A stretch of 64,000 nucleotides of DNA from Streptomyces diastatochromogenes (GTDB lineage: Bacteria > Actinomycetota > Actinomycetes > Streptomycetales > Streptomycetaceae): the NCBI RefSeq assembly GCF_002242805.1, contig NZ_MCGQ01000007.1, positions 372,001 through 436,000 of the forward strand. The letters run 5' to 3'. This document shows, piece by piece, positions 14,496 through 23,642 of this stretch. Position 1 is the first letter of the stretch, and each line of letters opens with the position of its first letter. The notes beneath the pieces are model-generated. The model had not been told where the DNA came from and did not search any database. It saw only the letters and a program-made list of their open reading frames with translations. Made by a program: the position numbers and the translations under genes.

Positions 14496-15056
14496 TCAGC
14501 CGCGGCTGCGGGCCCGGCGGGACACCACCGCCTGCAGCACCCGGCGGCCCTCGACGGAGACGTCGAGGGCGCGGCGCAGCCCGTTCGTGCCGTGCTCGGC
14601 GAGGAGTTCCAGGACGACGACCTGGCGGCGCAGTTCGGCGGCGACGAGCGGGGACGCGTCCGCGGCGACGCCGCTCGCGCGCCCGGCCTCCAGGCCGTCG
14701 GCCGACGAGCTGTCGCCCGCGGCCGGGTCGAGGAGCCGGTGGATGCGCAGGGAGGCGACGGAGCAGGCGTCGGCCCAGGCCCGTATCGCCTCGGCGGTGC
14801 GCTCGGCCGGGGCCGCGTCCAGCATGCGGTGGGCGAGATGCTCGGCCTCGTCCTCGCCGGCCTGCGCCGGACCGAGCGCGCCGCGCGCCTTCTCCAGGCC
14901 GGCGGTCCACTCGGAGCCGTCGGCGATGCTCGCCCACATCGGGCGCAACACCTCGTCGTCACCCCCGAGCAGGGGGACGCACCGATCCAAACAAGCCAGC
15001 CCACTGGCAGCCAGTCCGCGTTCGTCGGCCTGAGCGATCAGTTCCACCAGGCTCAT
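14496..15056 (-). CDS. Hypothetical protein, 186 residues, alpha-helical
   Basis: ATG 15056 lies 6 nt after GGGAGG, so the start is well supported. The protein is predicted almost entirely helical, rich in Ala, Glu and Arg. Its N-terminus (MSLVELIAQADERGLAASGL) is followed by repeated Glu/Leu-rich helices and a basic tail ending RRARSRG. There are no cysteine pairs, signal peptide or membrane segments. I do not recognise the family. It is followed on the same strand by the 13966-14364 gene after a 131-bp gap, and preceded by a DUF4328 membrane protein 91 bp upstream. It may be co-transcribed with either. Confidence 0.6.
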   Translation of the reverse strand: MSLVELIAQADERGLAASGLACLDRCVPLLGGDDEVLRPMWASIADGSEWTAGLEKARGALGPAQAGEDEAEHLAHRMLDAAPAERTAEAIRAWADACSVASLRIHRLLDPAAGDSSSADGLEAGRASGVAADASPLVAAELRRQVVVLELLAEHGTNGLRRALDVSVEGRRVLQAVVSRRARSRG

Positions 15057-15147
15057 GAAAGCCTCCCTCGCCAGGGCGCCGCCTTTACGGAGCCCGCACT
15101 TCCCCTTACTGCGTGCGACGGCGAGAGAGTGTCACATCAGTGGGTTT

Positions 15148-15822
15148 TCAGCCAAGAGCCGGGACGAGCATCGGGCCGGCGAGGGCCTTCTGGTGCTGCA
15201 TGCGGGTCAGCCGCAGTACGACGAGGACGGCGAGCCCGGCGGCCACGATGTCGACGGCGTCCGAGATCATCACCTCCAGCGCCGCTTCCCGGAAGTCGGC
15301 CGCGGTGTGCGCCGAACCGTAGGCCCGCTGCATGAGCCAGCCCACCTGGCTGGTCACGAGCCACAGCGCCCACCAGAAGTTGACCAGCGCGTGCCGCGGG
15401 CGGGCGCCGACCGGGCCGCTCGCGTCCCAGACGTCCAGGACGACCCGGCGCGGGTACCAGAAGTTCGCCAGCGGCACGACCCAGCCGGCGATCACCCAGG
15501 CGCGCGCCTTGCTGTGGCCGTCCGGGCGGAACACCTCGGCGTTCACCCGCACCCGGTAGAGCCAGACGAGGAACACGACAGCGCAGACCAGCCACATCGC
15601 CGTCTGCGCCACCCCGGACGCCGTGTACAGGGTGTCCGCGTCGTGGGCGCGCCCGGTCAGAGCCGCGCCGAAGGCACCGGAACCCCTCGCGAGGTCGTCC
15701 GCCACCCCGTACACACCGAAACCGGCCCCGATGGCGAACAGATCGGTCAGGGCGACCAGGCCGAGCAGCACGACGGTGGCCCGGCCGAGCCCGAGCGGCG
15801 AACGCAAGCGTGGAACAGACAT
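15148..15822 (-). CDS. DUF4328 family membrane protein
   Basis: The 224-residue protein has about five hydrophobic segments, near residues 14-38, 68-92, 108-125, 148-165 and 185-205. The central region VNAEVFRPDGHSKARAWVIA followed by WVVPLANFWYPRRVVLDVWD is the hallmark of DUF4328 actinobacterial membrane proteins, whose function is unknown. The TM-flanking RLTRMQHQ near the C-terminus is also typical. It lies 85 bp downstream of the hexosaminidase gene on the same strand. That proximity does not establish a functional link. Confidence 0.75.
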   Translation of the reverse strand: MSVPRLRSPLGLGRATVVLLGLVALTDLFAIGAGFGVYGVADDLARGSGAFGAALTGRAHDADTLYTASGVAQTAMWLVCAVVFLVWLYRVRVNAEVFRPDGHSKARAWVIAGWVVPLANFWYPRRVVLDVWDASGPVGARPRHALVNFWWALWLVTSQVGWLMQRAYGSAHTAADFREAALEVMISDAVDIVAAGLAVLVVLRLTRMQHQKALAGPMLVPALG

Positions 15823-15907
15823 GAACCGAGACCCCCGTGTCCCCCTGTATGTGCTTCAGCACGCGGAATCTACGGTTCATCGGCCCCGTACGTCCACCCC
15901 GAACGGG

Positions 15908-17566
15908 TCAGCCGAGCCGGTCCGCCAGTTGCCTGAACTGCGCCCAGGACAGAGTGGGCGCACCCGGGTCCCACAGCTTCTGCACGGTGGCCCTGAGCGG
16001 CATCCGTATCCCGGCGGCGACCTGTGCCTCGGTCTGGGCGTTGGGGAAGTCGGACCACACCGCGAAGGACCCGCCGAGTATCTGCCCGTCGTAGCTCGCC
16101 GGTACGGCGGTCGTGCCGCGCAGCACCCGCGGGTTCCACTGCTCGTAGATGCGCTGCCCGGTCGGATAGACGAAGGTCTGCGGCTGCCCGAGGACGTAGT
16201 ACAGGAACTCGTCGTTGTAGTTGAGCACCTTGCGGCCCGCGCTCAGGTACTCCACCGGCTGCCGGGCGCCGATCTCCTTGCCGGTCCAGTAGGCGACCTG
16301 GAGATCCTTGGCGGGCTGCACCGAGGTGTTGCGGAAGAAGCCGTCGTTCCAGGCCCGCATGGTCCGGTCGTGGGCGCGCACGGTGGCGGCCCGGTCGTTC
16401 AGCCAGCCGGTGGCGAGGTCGGCGACGGTCGCGCCGGAGCCGAACTTCTGCTGCGCGGCGGCCGCCAGCTGCGGATACGACGCCTGCGGGTTCGCCACGG
16501 TCAGCGCCTGGTACTCGTCGCCGCCGAGGTGCCACTGGTTGCCGGTGAAGAGCCCGGCGTACTCGTTGAGCAGATCGTCGACGATCTTCGCGGAGGCGGC
16601 CTTGGAGATGTCGATCGCGCCCCTCGTCGCGACCCCGTTCACGTTGCGCAGCTGCAGGTCGGGGTGGGCGGCGATGACCGCGCCCAGATGCCCGGGCGAG
16701 TCGATCTCGGGCACCACGGTGATGTGCCGGGCGGCCGCCAGGTCGACGATCTGCTTGACCTGCGCCTTGGTCAGATGGTCCTTGGAGACGATCTCGGGAT
16801 GGCTGCTGGACTCGATCCGGAAGCCCTGGTCGTCGGAGAAGTGCAGCCCCAGCTCGTTGAACTTCAGGTCCCCCAGCTCGCGTATCCGGTCCTCGATCCA
16901 GGACGCGGTGTACGGCTTGCGCGCGATGTCCAGCATGAAGCCGCGCGCCGGCTTCGCGGGCTCGTCCCGTACGACACCCTCCGGCGCCGTACCGCCGCCG
17001 TGGACCTCCTGCTTGAGGGTGCGGGTGCCGTAGAAGACGCCCGCGTCGGCCGGCCCGCTGATGTCGACCCGCCCGCCGCGCACGGTCATGGTGTACGACT
17101 CCGGGTTGCCGCCCCCGCTGCCCAGGGTCAGCCGCAGATCCCCGGCCCGTACGTCGTCCTTCTCCCCCGCGTACGCCAGTCCCAGCTCACCGGCTATCAG
17201 CCGCCCCTCGTCGGCCAGCTCCGGATCGCTCACCACCACCCGCTCGCCCCGCTGCGGCCGCCAGCCGGGGCCGCGCGCCGGGGTGTGGGAGCGCACCGCG
17301 GGTATGGTGCGCGGCGCCTGGGAGAGCGGATAGGACCGGCTGGGCGTGGGACTGCTCGGCGTGGCGGCGCGACTGGACGCGGCACCGGAGGCCCGTTCCG
17401 ACGGCGCCCGCACCGCACTCCCGGCCGGTTTCCCGCCGCCGCCGTCCGCCGAGGCCCACACGCCGACGCCCACGCCGAGCGCCACGGTCCCCACGAACGC
17501 GGTGGCTATCACCGCTCGCTTCCGCCTCACCTGCTGCGCCGAGGCCCGGCGCCTGTGCTGGCTCAC
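15908..17566 (-). CDS. Beta-N-acetylhexosaminidase, GH20, membrane-anchored or secreted
   Basis: The 552-residue protein opens with a basic tail and one hydrophobic segment (~residues 18-40: VIATAFVGTVALGVGVGVWA), acting as a signal or anchor. A GH20b-type N-terminal domain (~90-200) precedes the TIM-barrel catalytic domain, with GLHFSDDQGFR and the catalytic Asp-Glu pair in WHLGGDEYQ. GH20 enzymes remove terminal GlcNAc or GalNAc from chitin fragments or peptidoglycan-derived sugars by substrate-assisted catalysis. GTG 17566 is the start; its ribosome-binding site is weak. The region about 95 bp upstream contains AGAGTGGTCACTCT, which shares one half-site (AGTGGTC) with the DasR operator but not the second half. 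Confidence 0.88.
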   Translation of the reverse strand: MSQHRRRASAQQVRRKRAVIATAFVGTVALGVGVGVWASADGGGGKPAGSAVRAPSERASGAASSRAATPSSPTPSRSYPLSQAPRTIPAVRSHTPARGPGWRPQRGERVVVSDPELADEGRLIAGELGLAYAGEKDDVRAGDLRLTLGSGGGNPESYTMTVRGGRVDISGPADAGVFYGTRTLKQEVHGGGTAPEGVVRDEPAKPARGFMLDIARKPYTASWIEDRIRELGDLKFNELGLHFSDDQGFRIESSSHPEIVSKDHLTKAQVKQIVDLAAARHITVVPEIDSPGHLGAVIAAHPDLQLRNVNGVATRGAIDISKAASAKIVDDLLNEYAGLFTGNQWHLGGDEYQALTVANPQASYPQLAAAAQQKFGSGATVADLATGWLNDRAATVRAHDRTMRAWNDGFFRNTSVQPAKDLQVAYWTGKEIGARQPVEYLSAGRKVLNYNDEFLYYVLGQPQTFVYPTGQRIYEQWNPRVLRGTTAVPASYDGQILGGSFAVWSDFPNAQTEAQVAAGIRMPLRATVQKLWDPGAPTLSWAQFRQLADRLG

Positions 17567-17720
17567 TCAGCCAACGTACGACCGATCGGCGGTTCATTCG
17601 TCACCGAGACGTTCTGAAACTCTCCCGTTCGAGTGAAATTCGGGCATCCGACGGACACAGAGTGACCACTCTCGATAACGTGACGACACACCTTTCACGG
17701 CATCCCCTGCCACACCACAT

Positions 17721-18293
17721 GTGACGCGAGGACCCACGCTGCCTGCGCACCGTCTCCCGTATCTCCCCAAACCGCTGGACGCCTTCAACGCCGCTCCGGC
17801 TGACGAGGCCCGCGCCCTGCTCCTCCACTGCCTCCGCAGCCTGCGCTGGTCCCGCCGACTGACCGACCACCGCCCCTACCCCGACCTGGACTCCCTCCTG
17901 GCGGCGGCGGACGAGGCGGCGTACGACCTGTCGCCGGGGGATCTGGCCGAGGCGCTGGCCGGGGAGTCCCTTCCCGATCTGCCCGAGGACGCCTACTCGG
18001 CCGCCCACATGGCCCTGAGCGCGGCACACGCGGCCTACGAAGCCCGATTCGGACACGCGTTCGTCATCTACCTGGGCGATGCGCACCCGAACGAGGCCAT
18101 CGACCACATCCTCGAAGGCATTCGATCACGATTGGCAAACGATCCCGAGGAAGAACGGGTACTGGCAGCAGACGAACTCCGCCGCCTCGCAGGGCAACGG
18201 CTGGGACAACTCCTCAGGGGCGCGGGGCTGCATCTACCAGCGGCTCCGCCGTGGGGCGCGACCAACCACAACGGCGCCGCACCCGGCAAATAA
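17721..18293 (+). CDS. OHCU-decarboxylase-fold protein apparently lacking the catalytic motif
   Basis: The 190-residue protein matches the all-helical 2-oxo-4-hydroxy-4-carboxy-5-ureidoimidazoline (OHCU) decarboxylase family. It has an N-terminal LDAFNAAPADEARALLLHC, a central AHAAYEARFGHAFVIYLG and a C-terminal NDPEEERVLAADELRRLAG. True UraD enzymes of urate breakdown carry an HPRIG-type motif with the catalytic histidine between the first and second parts. Here that stretch is short and reads SPGDLAEALAGESLPDLPED, with no such histidine. No other urate or allantoin genes are nearby, so decarboxylase activity is doubtful. GTG 17721 has no clear ribosome-binding site; the start is uncertain. 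Confidence 0.65.
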   Translation: MTRGPTLPAHRLPYLPKPLDAFNAAPADEARALLLHCLRSLRWSRRLTDHRPYPDLDSLLAAADEAAYDLSPGDLAEALAGESLPDLPEDAYSAAHMALSAAHAAYEARFGHAFVIYLGDAHPNEAIDHILEGIRSRLANDPEEERVLAADELRRLAGQRLGQLLRGAGLHLPAAPPWGATNHNGAAPGK

Positions 18294-18484
18294 CCGGACA
18301 GGCCACCCCAGTAGCCGCAAGGCAATAGCCCATCCGATGCCAGTTTGATCACACAGGTAGGCCCCCCGTAAGCCTCACGGCACCGCATGGATACGATGCT
18401 GGGGGCCGGTGGACCGTACCCGGCCGGGCCCGACCGACACCGAAGCCGGCGCGGCCCTAGTCCCCGCTCCCGGAGGGTTCTTCC

Positions 18485-18865
18485 GTGCCGGCTGGAACGC
18501 TGTACCGCGGCCGGGAAGGAATGTGGTCCTGGGTGGCTCACCGAGTCACCGGCGTCCTCATCTTCTTCTTCCTGTTCGTTCACGTCCTGGACACCGCACT
18601 TGTCCGTGTCTCCCCCGAGGACTACGACAAGGTCGTAGCCACGTACAAGACGCCGATCGTCGCGCTGCTGGAGTACGGCCTCGTCGCCGCCATCCTCTTC
18701 CACGCGCTCAACGGCCTGCGCGTCATCGCCGTCGACTTCTGGTCGAAGGGCCCGCGCTACCAGAAGCAGATGCTCTGGAGCGTCGTCGGCATCTGGGTCG
18801 TCCTGATGGCCGGGGCGATCTACCCCGTCCTCGGCCACGCCGCTCGTGTTCTGTTCGGGAGCTGA
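18485..18865 (+). CDS. sdhC: Succinate dehydrogenase cytochrome b556 subunit
   Basis: The 126-residue membrane anchor subunit of complex II has three transmembrane helices (~residues 15-37, 57-78, 100-120). With SdhD it binds the quinone and the haem. The motif HALNGLRVIAVDF carries the conserved helix-II histidine expected as a haem ligand, and the N-terminal MWSWVAHRVTGV is typical of SdhC. GTG 18485 is the first gene of sdhCDAB. The 191 bp upstream should contain the operon promoter; a TACGAT (18392-18397) resembles a -10 box, but no convincing -35 is seen. Confidence 0.93.
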   Translation: MPAGTLYRGREGMWSWVAHRVTGVLIFFFLFVHVLDTALVRVSPEDYDKVVATYKTPIVALLEYGLVAAILFHALNGLRVIAVDFWSKGPRYQKQMLWSVVGIWVVLMAGAIYPVLGHAARVLFGS

Positions 18866-18870
18866 CGCAG

Positions 18871-19353
18871 ATGTCGACCACTGAAACCACCGCAGCCGGC
18901 GTCGGCCCCGTCGAGGGCGCCCCCGTCTACACCGTCGACAACCCGGCCCCGCTCATCGAGGCGCCGCGCAAGCGGACCAAGAAGACCCCCAAGTCCACGC
19001 GGGGCAACTTCGAGATGGCGGCCTGGCTGTTCATGCGCCTGTCCGGCGTCGTGCTGGTCGTCCTCGTCCTCGGCCACCTGCTGATCCAGCTGGTGCTGGA
19101 CGGCGGCGTCTCCAAGATCGGCTTCGCCTTCGTGGCCGGCCGCTGGGCGTCCCCGTTCTGGCAGGTCTGGGACCTGCTGATGCTGTGGCTGGCGATGCTG
19201 CACGGCGCCAACGGCCTGCGCACGGTCATCAACGACTACGCGGAGCGCGCGAACACCCGGCTGTGGCTGAAGGGCCTGCTCTACACCGCCACGGTGTTCA
19301 CCATCCTGCTGGGCACGCTGGTGATCTTCACCTTCGACCCGAACATCCGCTAG
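18871..19353 (+). CDS. sdhD: Succinate dehydrogenase hydrophobic membrane anchor subunit
   Basis: The 160-residue second membrane subunit of complex II has three hydrophobic helices (~50-72, 93-113, 128-150). The motif [18 protein letters not shown] is the SdhD counterpart of the SdhC haem-ligand motif. A hydrophilic N-terminal extension of about 45 residues ([16 protein letters not shown]) is common in actinobacterial SdhD. ATG 18871 lies 5 nt after the sdhC stop codon, indicating translational coupling. sdhA follows after 19 nt. Confidence 0.92.
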   Translation: MSTTETTAAGVGPVEGAPVYTVDNPAPLIEAPRKRTKKTPKSTRGNFEMAAWLFMRLSGVVLVVLVLGHLLIQLVLDGGVSKIGFAFVAGRWASPFWQVWDLLMLWLAMLHGANGLRTVINDYAERANTRLWLKGLLYTATVFTILLGTLVIFTFDPNIR

Positions 19354-19372
19354 GCACGGGGCTGCGAGAATC

Positions 19373-21127
19373 ATGAAGATCCACAAGTACGACACCGTCA
19401 TCGTCGGCGCCGGCGGCGCCGGTATGCGCGCCGCCATCGAGTCGACGAAGCGCAGCCGCACCGCCGTGCTGACCAAGCTCTACCCCACCCGCTCCCACAC
19501 GGGCGCCGCGCAGGGCGGTATGGCCGCCGCGCTCGCCAACGTGGAGGAGGACAACTGGGAGTGGCACACCTTCGACACGGTCAAGGGCGGTGACTACCTG
19601 GTCGACCAGGACGCCGCCGAGATCCTGGCGAAGGAGGCCATCGACGCCGTCCTCGACCTGGAGAAGATGGGCCTGCCGTTCAACCGGACGCCCGACGGGA
19701 CGATCGACCAGCGCCGGTTCGGCGGTCACTCCCGCAACCACGGCGAGGCCCCGGTCCGCCGCTCCTGCTACGCGGCCGACCGTACCGGCCACATGATCCT
19801 CCAGACGCTGTACCAGAACTGCGTCAAGGAGGGCGTGGAGTTCTTCAACGAGTTCTACGTCCTGGACCAGCTGATCACCGAGGTCGACGGCGTCAAGAAG
19901 TCCGCCGGTGTGGTGGCCTACGAGCTGGCCACCGGCGAGATCCACATCTTCCAGGCGAAGGCGGTCATCTACGCCTCCGGCGGCACCGGCAAGTTCTTCA
20001 AGGTGACGTCCAACGCGCACACCCTGACCGGTGACGGCCAGGCCGCCGTCTACCGCCGCGGTCTGCCGCTGGAGGACATGGAGTTCTTCCAGTTCCACCC
20101 GACCGGCATCTGGCGCATGGGCATCCTGCTGACGGAGGGCGCCCGCGGTGAGGGCGGCATCCTCCGCAACAAGGACGGCGAGCGCTTCATGGAGAAGTAC
20201 GCGCCGGTCATGAAGGACCTCGCGTCCCGTGACGTCGTCTCCCGCTCCATCTACACGGAGATCCGCGAGGGCCGCGGCTGCGGTCCCGAGGGCGACCACG
20301 TCTACCTGGACCTGACGCACCTCCCGCCGGAGCAGCTGGACGCCAAGCTCCCGGACATCACGGAGTTCGCGCGCACCTACCTCGGCATCGAGCCCTACAC
20401 GGACCCGATCCCGATCCAGCCCACCGCCCACTACGCGATGGGCGGCATCCCGACGAACGTCGAGGGTGAGGTCCTGTCGGACAACACCACCGTCGTCCCG
20501 GGTCTGTACGCGGCCGGCGAGGTCGCCTGTGTGTCCGTGCACGGCGCCAACCGTCTCGGCACCAACTCGCTGCTGGACATCAACGTCTTCGGCCGCCGCG
20601 CGGGCATCGCCGCCGCCGAGTACTCGGCGAAGGCCGAGTACGTCGAGCTGCCGGAGAACCCGGAGTCCTTCGTCGTCGAGCAGATCGAGCGGCTGCGCAA
20701 CTCCACCGGCAACGAGCGGGTGGCCACGATCCGTCGTGAGCTGCAGGAGACCATGGACGCCAACGTCATGGTGTTCCGCACGGAGCAGACGATCAAGACG
20801 GCCGTCGAGAAGATCGCCGAGCTGCGCGAGCGCTACAACAACGTGGCGATCCAGGACAAGGGCAAGCGGTTCAACACCGATCTGCTGGAGGCCATCGAGC
20901 TGGGCAACCTGCTGGAGCTGGCCGAGGTCATGGCGGTCTCCGCGCTCGCCCGCAAGGAGTCCCGCGGCGGTCACTACCGCGAGGACTACCCGAACCGCGA
21001 CGACGTCAACTTCATGCGCCACACCATGGCGTACCGCGAGGTGGGCGACGACGGCACCGAGTCCGTCCGTCTCGACTACAAGCCGGTCGTCCAGACCCGC
21101 TACCAGCCGATGGAGCGTAAGTACTGA
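19373..21127 (+). CDS. sdhA: Succinate dehydrogenase flavoprotein subunit
   Basis: The 584-residue catalytic subunit oxidises succinate to fumarate in the TCA cycle and passes electrons to SdhB. The N-terminal dinucleotide-binding motif is [14 protein letters not shown], and the histidine that covalently binds FAD lies in [16 protein letters not shown]. The active-site segment [15 protein letters not shown] and the C-terminal HTMAYREV fit the family. Length is normal for bacterial SdhA. The stop codon overlaps the sdhB start (TGATG), so the two subunits are coupled in translation. Confidence 0.97.
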   Translation: MKIHKYDTVIVGAGGAGMRAAIESTKRSRTAVLTKLYPTRSHTGAAQGGMAAALANVEEDNWEWHTFDTVKGGDYLVDQDAAEILAKEAIDAVLDLEKMGLPFNRTPDGTIDQRRFGGHSRNHGEAPVRRSCYAADRTGHMILQTLYQNCVKEGVEFFNEFYVLDQLITEVDGVKKSAGVVAYELATGEIHIFQAKAVIYASGGTGKFFKVTSNAHTLTGDGQAAVYRRGLPLEDMEFFQFHPTGIWRMGILLTEGARGEGGILRNKDGERFMEKYAPVMKDLASRDVVSRSIYTEIREGRGCGPEGDHVYLDLTHLPPEQLDAKLPDITEFARTYLGIEPYTDPIPIQPTAHYAMGGIPTNVEGEVLSDNTTVVPGLYAAGEVACVSVHGANRLGTNSLLDINVFGRRAGIAAAEYSAKAEYVELPENPESFVVEQIERLRNSTGNERVATIRRELQETMDANVMVFRTEQTIKTAVEKIAELRERYNNVAIQDKGKRFNTDLLEAIELGNLLELAEVMAVSALARKESRGGHYREDYPNRDDVNFMRHTMAYREVGDDGTESVRLDYKPVVQTRYQPMERKY

Positions 21128-21888
21128 TGGCAACTCCTGTTCTGGACAAGGTGGAGGCGGAGGCCGCGGCCTCTCCCTACATCACCGTCACCTTCCGGGT
21201 CCGCCGCTTCAACCCGGAGGTCTCGGCCGAGGCGACGTGGGAAGACTTCCAGCTGGAAATCGACCCGAAGGAGCGTGTCCTCGACGGTCTCCACAAGATC
21301 AAGTGGGACGTCGACGGCACCCTCACCTTCCGCCGCTCCTGCGCGCACGGCATCTGCGGCTCGGACGCCATGCGGATCAACGGCAAGAACCGCCTGGCGT
21401 GCAAGACGCTGATCAAGGACATCAACCCCGAGAAGCCGATCACGGTCGAGCCCATCAAGGGCCTCACGGTCCTGAAGGACCTGGTCGTGGACATGGAGCC
21501 GTTCTTCCAGGCGTACCGGGACGTCATGCCGTTCCTGATCACCAAGGACACGAACGAGCCCACGCGCGAGCGGCTGCAGTCCGCCGAGGACCGCGAGCGC
21601 TTCGACGACACGACGAAGTGCATCCTCTGCGCGGCCTGCACGTCCTCCTGCCCGGTGTTCTGGAACGACGGCCAGTACTTCGGTCCGGCCGCGATCGTGA
21701 ACGCCCACCGCTTCATCTTCGACAGCCGTGACGAGGCGGGCGAGCAGCGCCTGGAGATCCTCAACGACAAGGACGGCGTGTGGCGTTGCCGCACGACCTT
21801 CAACTGCACGGACGCCTGCCCGCGCGGTATCGAGGTCACGAAGGCGATCGCCGAGGTGAAGAAGGCACTGATCACGCGCCGCTTCTGA
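21127..21888 (+). CDS. sdhB: Succinate dehydrogenase iron-sulfur subunit
   Basis: The 253-residue electron-transfer subunit links SdhA to the quinone site. The N-terminal ferredoxin-like domain carries 2Fe-2S cysteines in CAHGICGSDAM plus a distal Cys in RLACKTL. The C-terminal helical domain has the 4Fe-4S motif CILCAACTSSCPV and the 3Fe-4S motif CRTTFNCTDACPRGI. The start ATG overlaps the sdhA stop by one base. A clear hairpin terminator follows 22 nt after the stop codon, closing the operon. Confidence 0.97.
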   Translation: MATPVLDKVEAEAAASPYITVTFRVRRFNPEVSAEATWEDFQLEIDPKERVLDGLHKIKWDVDGTLTFRRSCAHGICGSDAMRINGKNRLACKTLIKDINPEKPITVEPIKGLTVLKDLVVDMEPFFQAYRDVMPFLITKDTNEPTRERLQSAEDRERFDDTTKCILCAACTSSCPVFWNDGQYFGPAAIVNAHRFIFDSRDEAGEQRLEILNDKDGVWRCRTTFNCTDACPRGIEVTKAIAEVKKALITRRF

Positions 21889-21909
21889 CGTCGGCATCCG
21901 TACGTCGGT

Positions 21910-21942
21910 GAGGGCCCCGTTTCCGCTGGAGACGGGGCCCTC
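21910..21942 (+). terminator. Terminator of the sdhCDAB operon
   Basis: GAGGGCCCCGT (21910-21920) and ACGGGGCCCTC (21932-21942) are perfect 11-bp arms around an 11-nt loop, starting 22 nt after the sdhB stop codon. Confidence 0.8.
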
Positions 21943-22043
21943 TGGCGTGCGGAAGCACGATCGGGTGAACATGATCGCGCAGAACGCACGGGCATGGTCC
22001 GCCTACCATGATGGTCCCGACACCAGCCCACGAGAGGGACGTG

Positions 22044-22652
22044 ATGTCCGCTGCAGCCGTCGAGCGGCCCTCTGGAGACCGTCCGCTGATCGCGGAAGCC
22101 AACCGGCTCATGGAGCGCAACCCGGGCTACCGCGTCGAGATCATCGGGGGCCAGATCATCGTGTCCCCGCCCCGGGACGGCGCCCACGCACGCGCCCTGA
22201 CGCAGCTGATGCGTCCCTTCATTGCTGCTGGGCCGGCCGACGGAGAAACCGAGGTCCTCCAGGGCATCGGCCTGTGGCTCCCCGCCGGGGGCGAGGATTA
22301 CGCGATTCCGGACCTCGCCGTCGTGGACGCCGACCTCGAGGAACACTTCGTCGAGAACAACTGCTACGACCCCGTCTGCTTCCGCCTGGTCCTGGAGGTC
22401 ACCTCCAGCAACTACCGGACCGACCTGCGCACCAAGGTCGCCGCGTACGCGGAGGCGAAGGTCCCGATCTACGTCATCGTCGACCGCAAGCACCAGCGCC
22501 TCCACGTCCTCACGGACCCCGCCGGGGACAAGTACGAGAACCACCGCCCCCACGCCCCCGGCGAGATGGTCACCCTCCCCGACTCCCTCGGCGCCATGGT
22601 CACCCTGGACGTCGCCGAGATCCTCGAAGCGGGCCGCTCCCGGCGCACCTGA
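22044..22652 (+). CDS. Uma2 family (DUF820) endonuclease-fold protein
   Basis: The 202-residue protein starts at ATG 22044, with GAGAGG 5 nt upstream; earlier in-frame starts lack such a site. Uma2/DUF820 proteins have the PD-(D/E)XK nuclease fold. The expected residues are visible: YRVEIIGGQIIVSP (Glu in the first strand), YAIPDLAVVDADL (Asp) and RLVLEVTSSNYRTDLRTK (Glu then Lys). The family is greatly expanded in Streptomyces and cyanobacteria, and its substrate is not established. The gene stands alone between two strong hairpins (after sdhB and after its own stop codon), so it is probably monocistronic. Confidence 0.85.
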   Translation: MSAAAVERPSGDRPLIAEANRLMERNPGYRVEIIGGQIIVSPPRDGAHARALTQLMRPFIAAGPADGETEVLQGIGLWLPAGGEDYAIPDLAVVDADLEEHFVENNCYDPVCFRLVLEVTSSNYRTDLRTKVAAYAEAKVPIYVIVDRKHQRLHVLTDPAGDKYENHRPHAPGEMVTLPDSLGAMVTLDVAEILEAGRSRRT

Positions 22653-22661
22653 GCGAGCGCC

Positions 22662-22696
22662 AGGAGCCCCACCGAATCCGCTTCGGTGGGGCTCCT
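22662..22696 (+). terminator. Terminator of the Uma2 gene
   Basis: The 15-bp perfect arms AGGAGCCCCACCGAA (22662-22676) and TTCGGTGGGGCTCCT (22682-22696) enclose a 5-nt loop, 9 nt after the stop codon. This is one of the two strongest hairpins in the window. Confidence 0.85.
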
Positions 22697-22731
22697 CGCA
22701 TCTTGTCGGGATTCCCCCCTAATCTGACGAC

Positions 22732-23142
22732 ATGTCTGACGATGAGTCGTACGAGCTGCTCGGGTTCGACAACGTACTGCTGCCCGTCGGGGACCTCGGT
22801 GAGGCCGTCGGGTTCTATGAGCGGGCCGGGTTCGCCGTCGGGTTCCGGTTCGACGAGGGTGGGATCGCGCTGCTGAAGGTCGGCGGCGAGACGCCCGGGA
22901 TCCTGCTGCGCGTCGAGGACGGGCTGGGCCACCGGCCGCCGCCCTGGCCCTCGCCGCGCCTGTGGCTGGAGGTGCCGGACGCGCGGGCCGCGGCGCGCGA
23001 GCTGGCCGCCGCCGGGATCCCGCCGCTGGACGAGGTGTTCTCGGTGGCCACGGGCTGGACCGTCGAGATCGCCGACCCCTGGGGAAACGTCCTCGGTTTC
23101 ACCGACTACACCAAGCGGCCGGCACTGGGCCGCCGAGGCTGA
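22732..23142 (+). CDS. VOC superfamily (glyoxalase/bleomycin-resistance-like) protein
   Basis: The 136-residue protein has two beta-alpha-beta-beta-beta modules. The first (LLGFDNVLLPVGDLGEAVGF, residues 8-27) opens with the usual FYERAGF element. The second ends in the typical DPWGNVLGFTDYTK. Members include glyoxalase I, extradiol dioxygenases and antibiotic-binding proteins. The usual metal ligands are not all evident (the first strand has Asn-Val-Leu rather than His), so it may be a binding protein rather than an enzyme. It is followed by the palindromic operator region of the next operon and is probably transcribed separately. Confidence 0.75.
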   Translation: MSDDESYELLGFDNVLLPVGDLGEAVGFYERAGFAVGFRFDEGGIALLKVGGETPGILLRVEDGLGHRPPPWPSPRLWLEVPDARAAARELAAAGIPPLDEVFSVATGWTVEIADPWGNVLGFTDYTKRPALGRRG

Positions 23143-23162
23143 GATCCCACCCCCCTATTGAG

Positions 23163-23221
23163 TTGAACATGTTCAAAAGCAGGTCTACAGTCATACCTGT
23201 CAGCGTTTTGAACGCGTTCAA
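23163..23221 (+). promoter_or_regulatory. Promoter with two perfect palindromic operators (TTGAACnnGTTCAA)
   Basis: Two 14-bp perfect palindromes, TTGAACATGTTCAA (23163-23176) and TTGAACGCGTTCAA (23208-23221), have centres 45 bp apart. The first overlaps a -35 hexamer TTGAAC, which is followed after exactly 17 nt by TACAGT (23186-23191), a plausible -10. The second ends 13 bp before the ATG at 23235. A regulator bound at both sites would cover the promoter and start region. The TetR-family gene closing this operon is the obvious candidate. The sites also fit TNNAACNNGTTNNA, the motif described for mycobacterial KstR, another TetR-family regulator. Confidence 0.75.
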
Positions 23222-23234
23222 GAAGGGGTGGGGC

Positions 23235-23642
23235 ATGGACCGCACCGTCATCGCCTACGTCATCTATCTGGTCGTCAGCATCGGTCTGACCATCTGGGTG
23301 GCGCGCACGCTCAGCCGCAACGGCCGGGTCTTCCTCGGCGACGTGCTGCACGGCAACGAGAAGCTCGCGGACGCCGTCAACCACCTCCTCGTGGTCGGCT
23401 TCTACCTCGTCAACCTCGGCTTCGTGGCGCTGTACCTGAGCGGGGACGAGACGATCGAGGACACCCGCGGCATCTTCGAGGCCCTGTCGACGAAGCTCGG
23501 CGTGGTGCTGCTGGTGCTCGGCGTGATGCACCTGGGCAACGTGTACGTGCTCAACAAGATCCGGCGGCGCGGGATCATGGAGCGCGAGCAGCAGCCTCCG
23601 GTGCCCCCGCAGGGCTGGATGCCGCCGACGGTCGGGGCGTGA
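23235..23642 (+). CDS. Hypothetical integral membrane protein
   Basis: The 135-residue protein has three predicted membrane helices (~residues 4-24, 48-68, 86-108), a basic cytoplasmic loop (NKIRRRGIMEREQQ) and a proline-rich tail ending PPQGWMPPTVGA. ATG 23235 follows AGAAGGGGTGGGG. I do not recognise a named family. It is the first gene of a compact operon: its stop codon overlaps the GTG start of the DCC-family gene, and a TetR regulator follows. The promoter carries two palindromic operators, so expression is probably repressed by that regulator. Confidence 0.75.
   Translation: MDRTVIAYVIYLVVSIGLTIWVARTLSRNGRVFLGDVLHGNEKLADAVNHLLVVGFYLVNLGFVALYLSGDETIEDTRGIFEALSTKLGVVLLVLGVMHLGNVYVLNKIRRRGIMEREQQPPVPPQGWMPPTVGA

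Noticed and set aside
17659..17672. Possible DasR operator upstream of the GH20 gene
   Set aside because: AGAGTGGTCACTCT has one AGTGGTC half-site but not the second half or the spacing of the DasR consensus.
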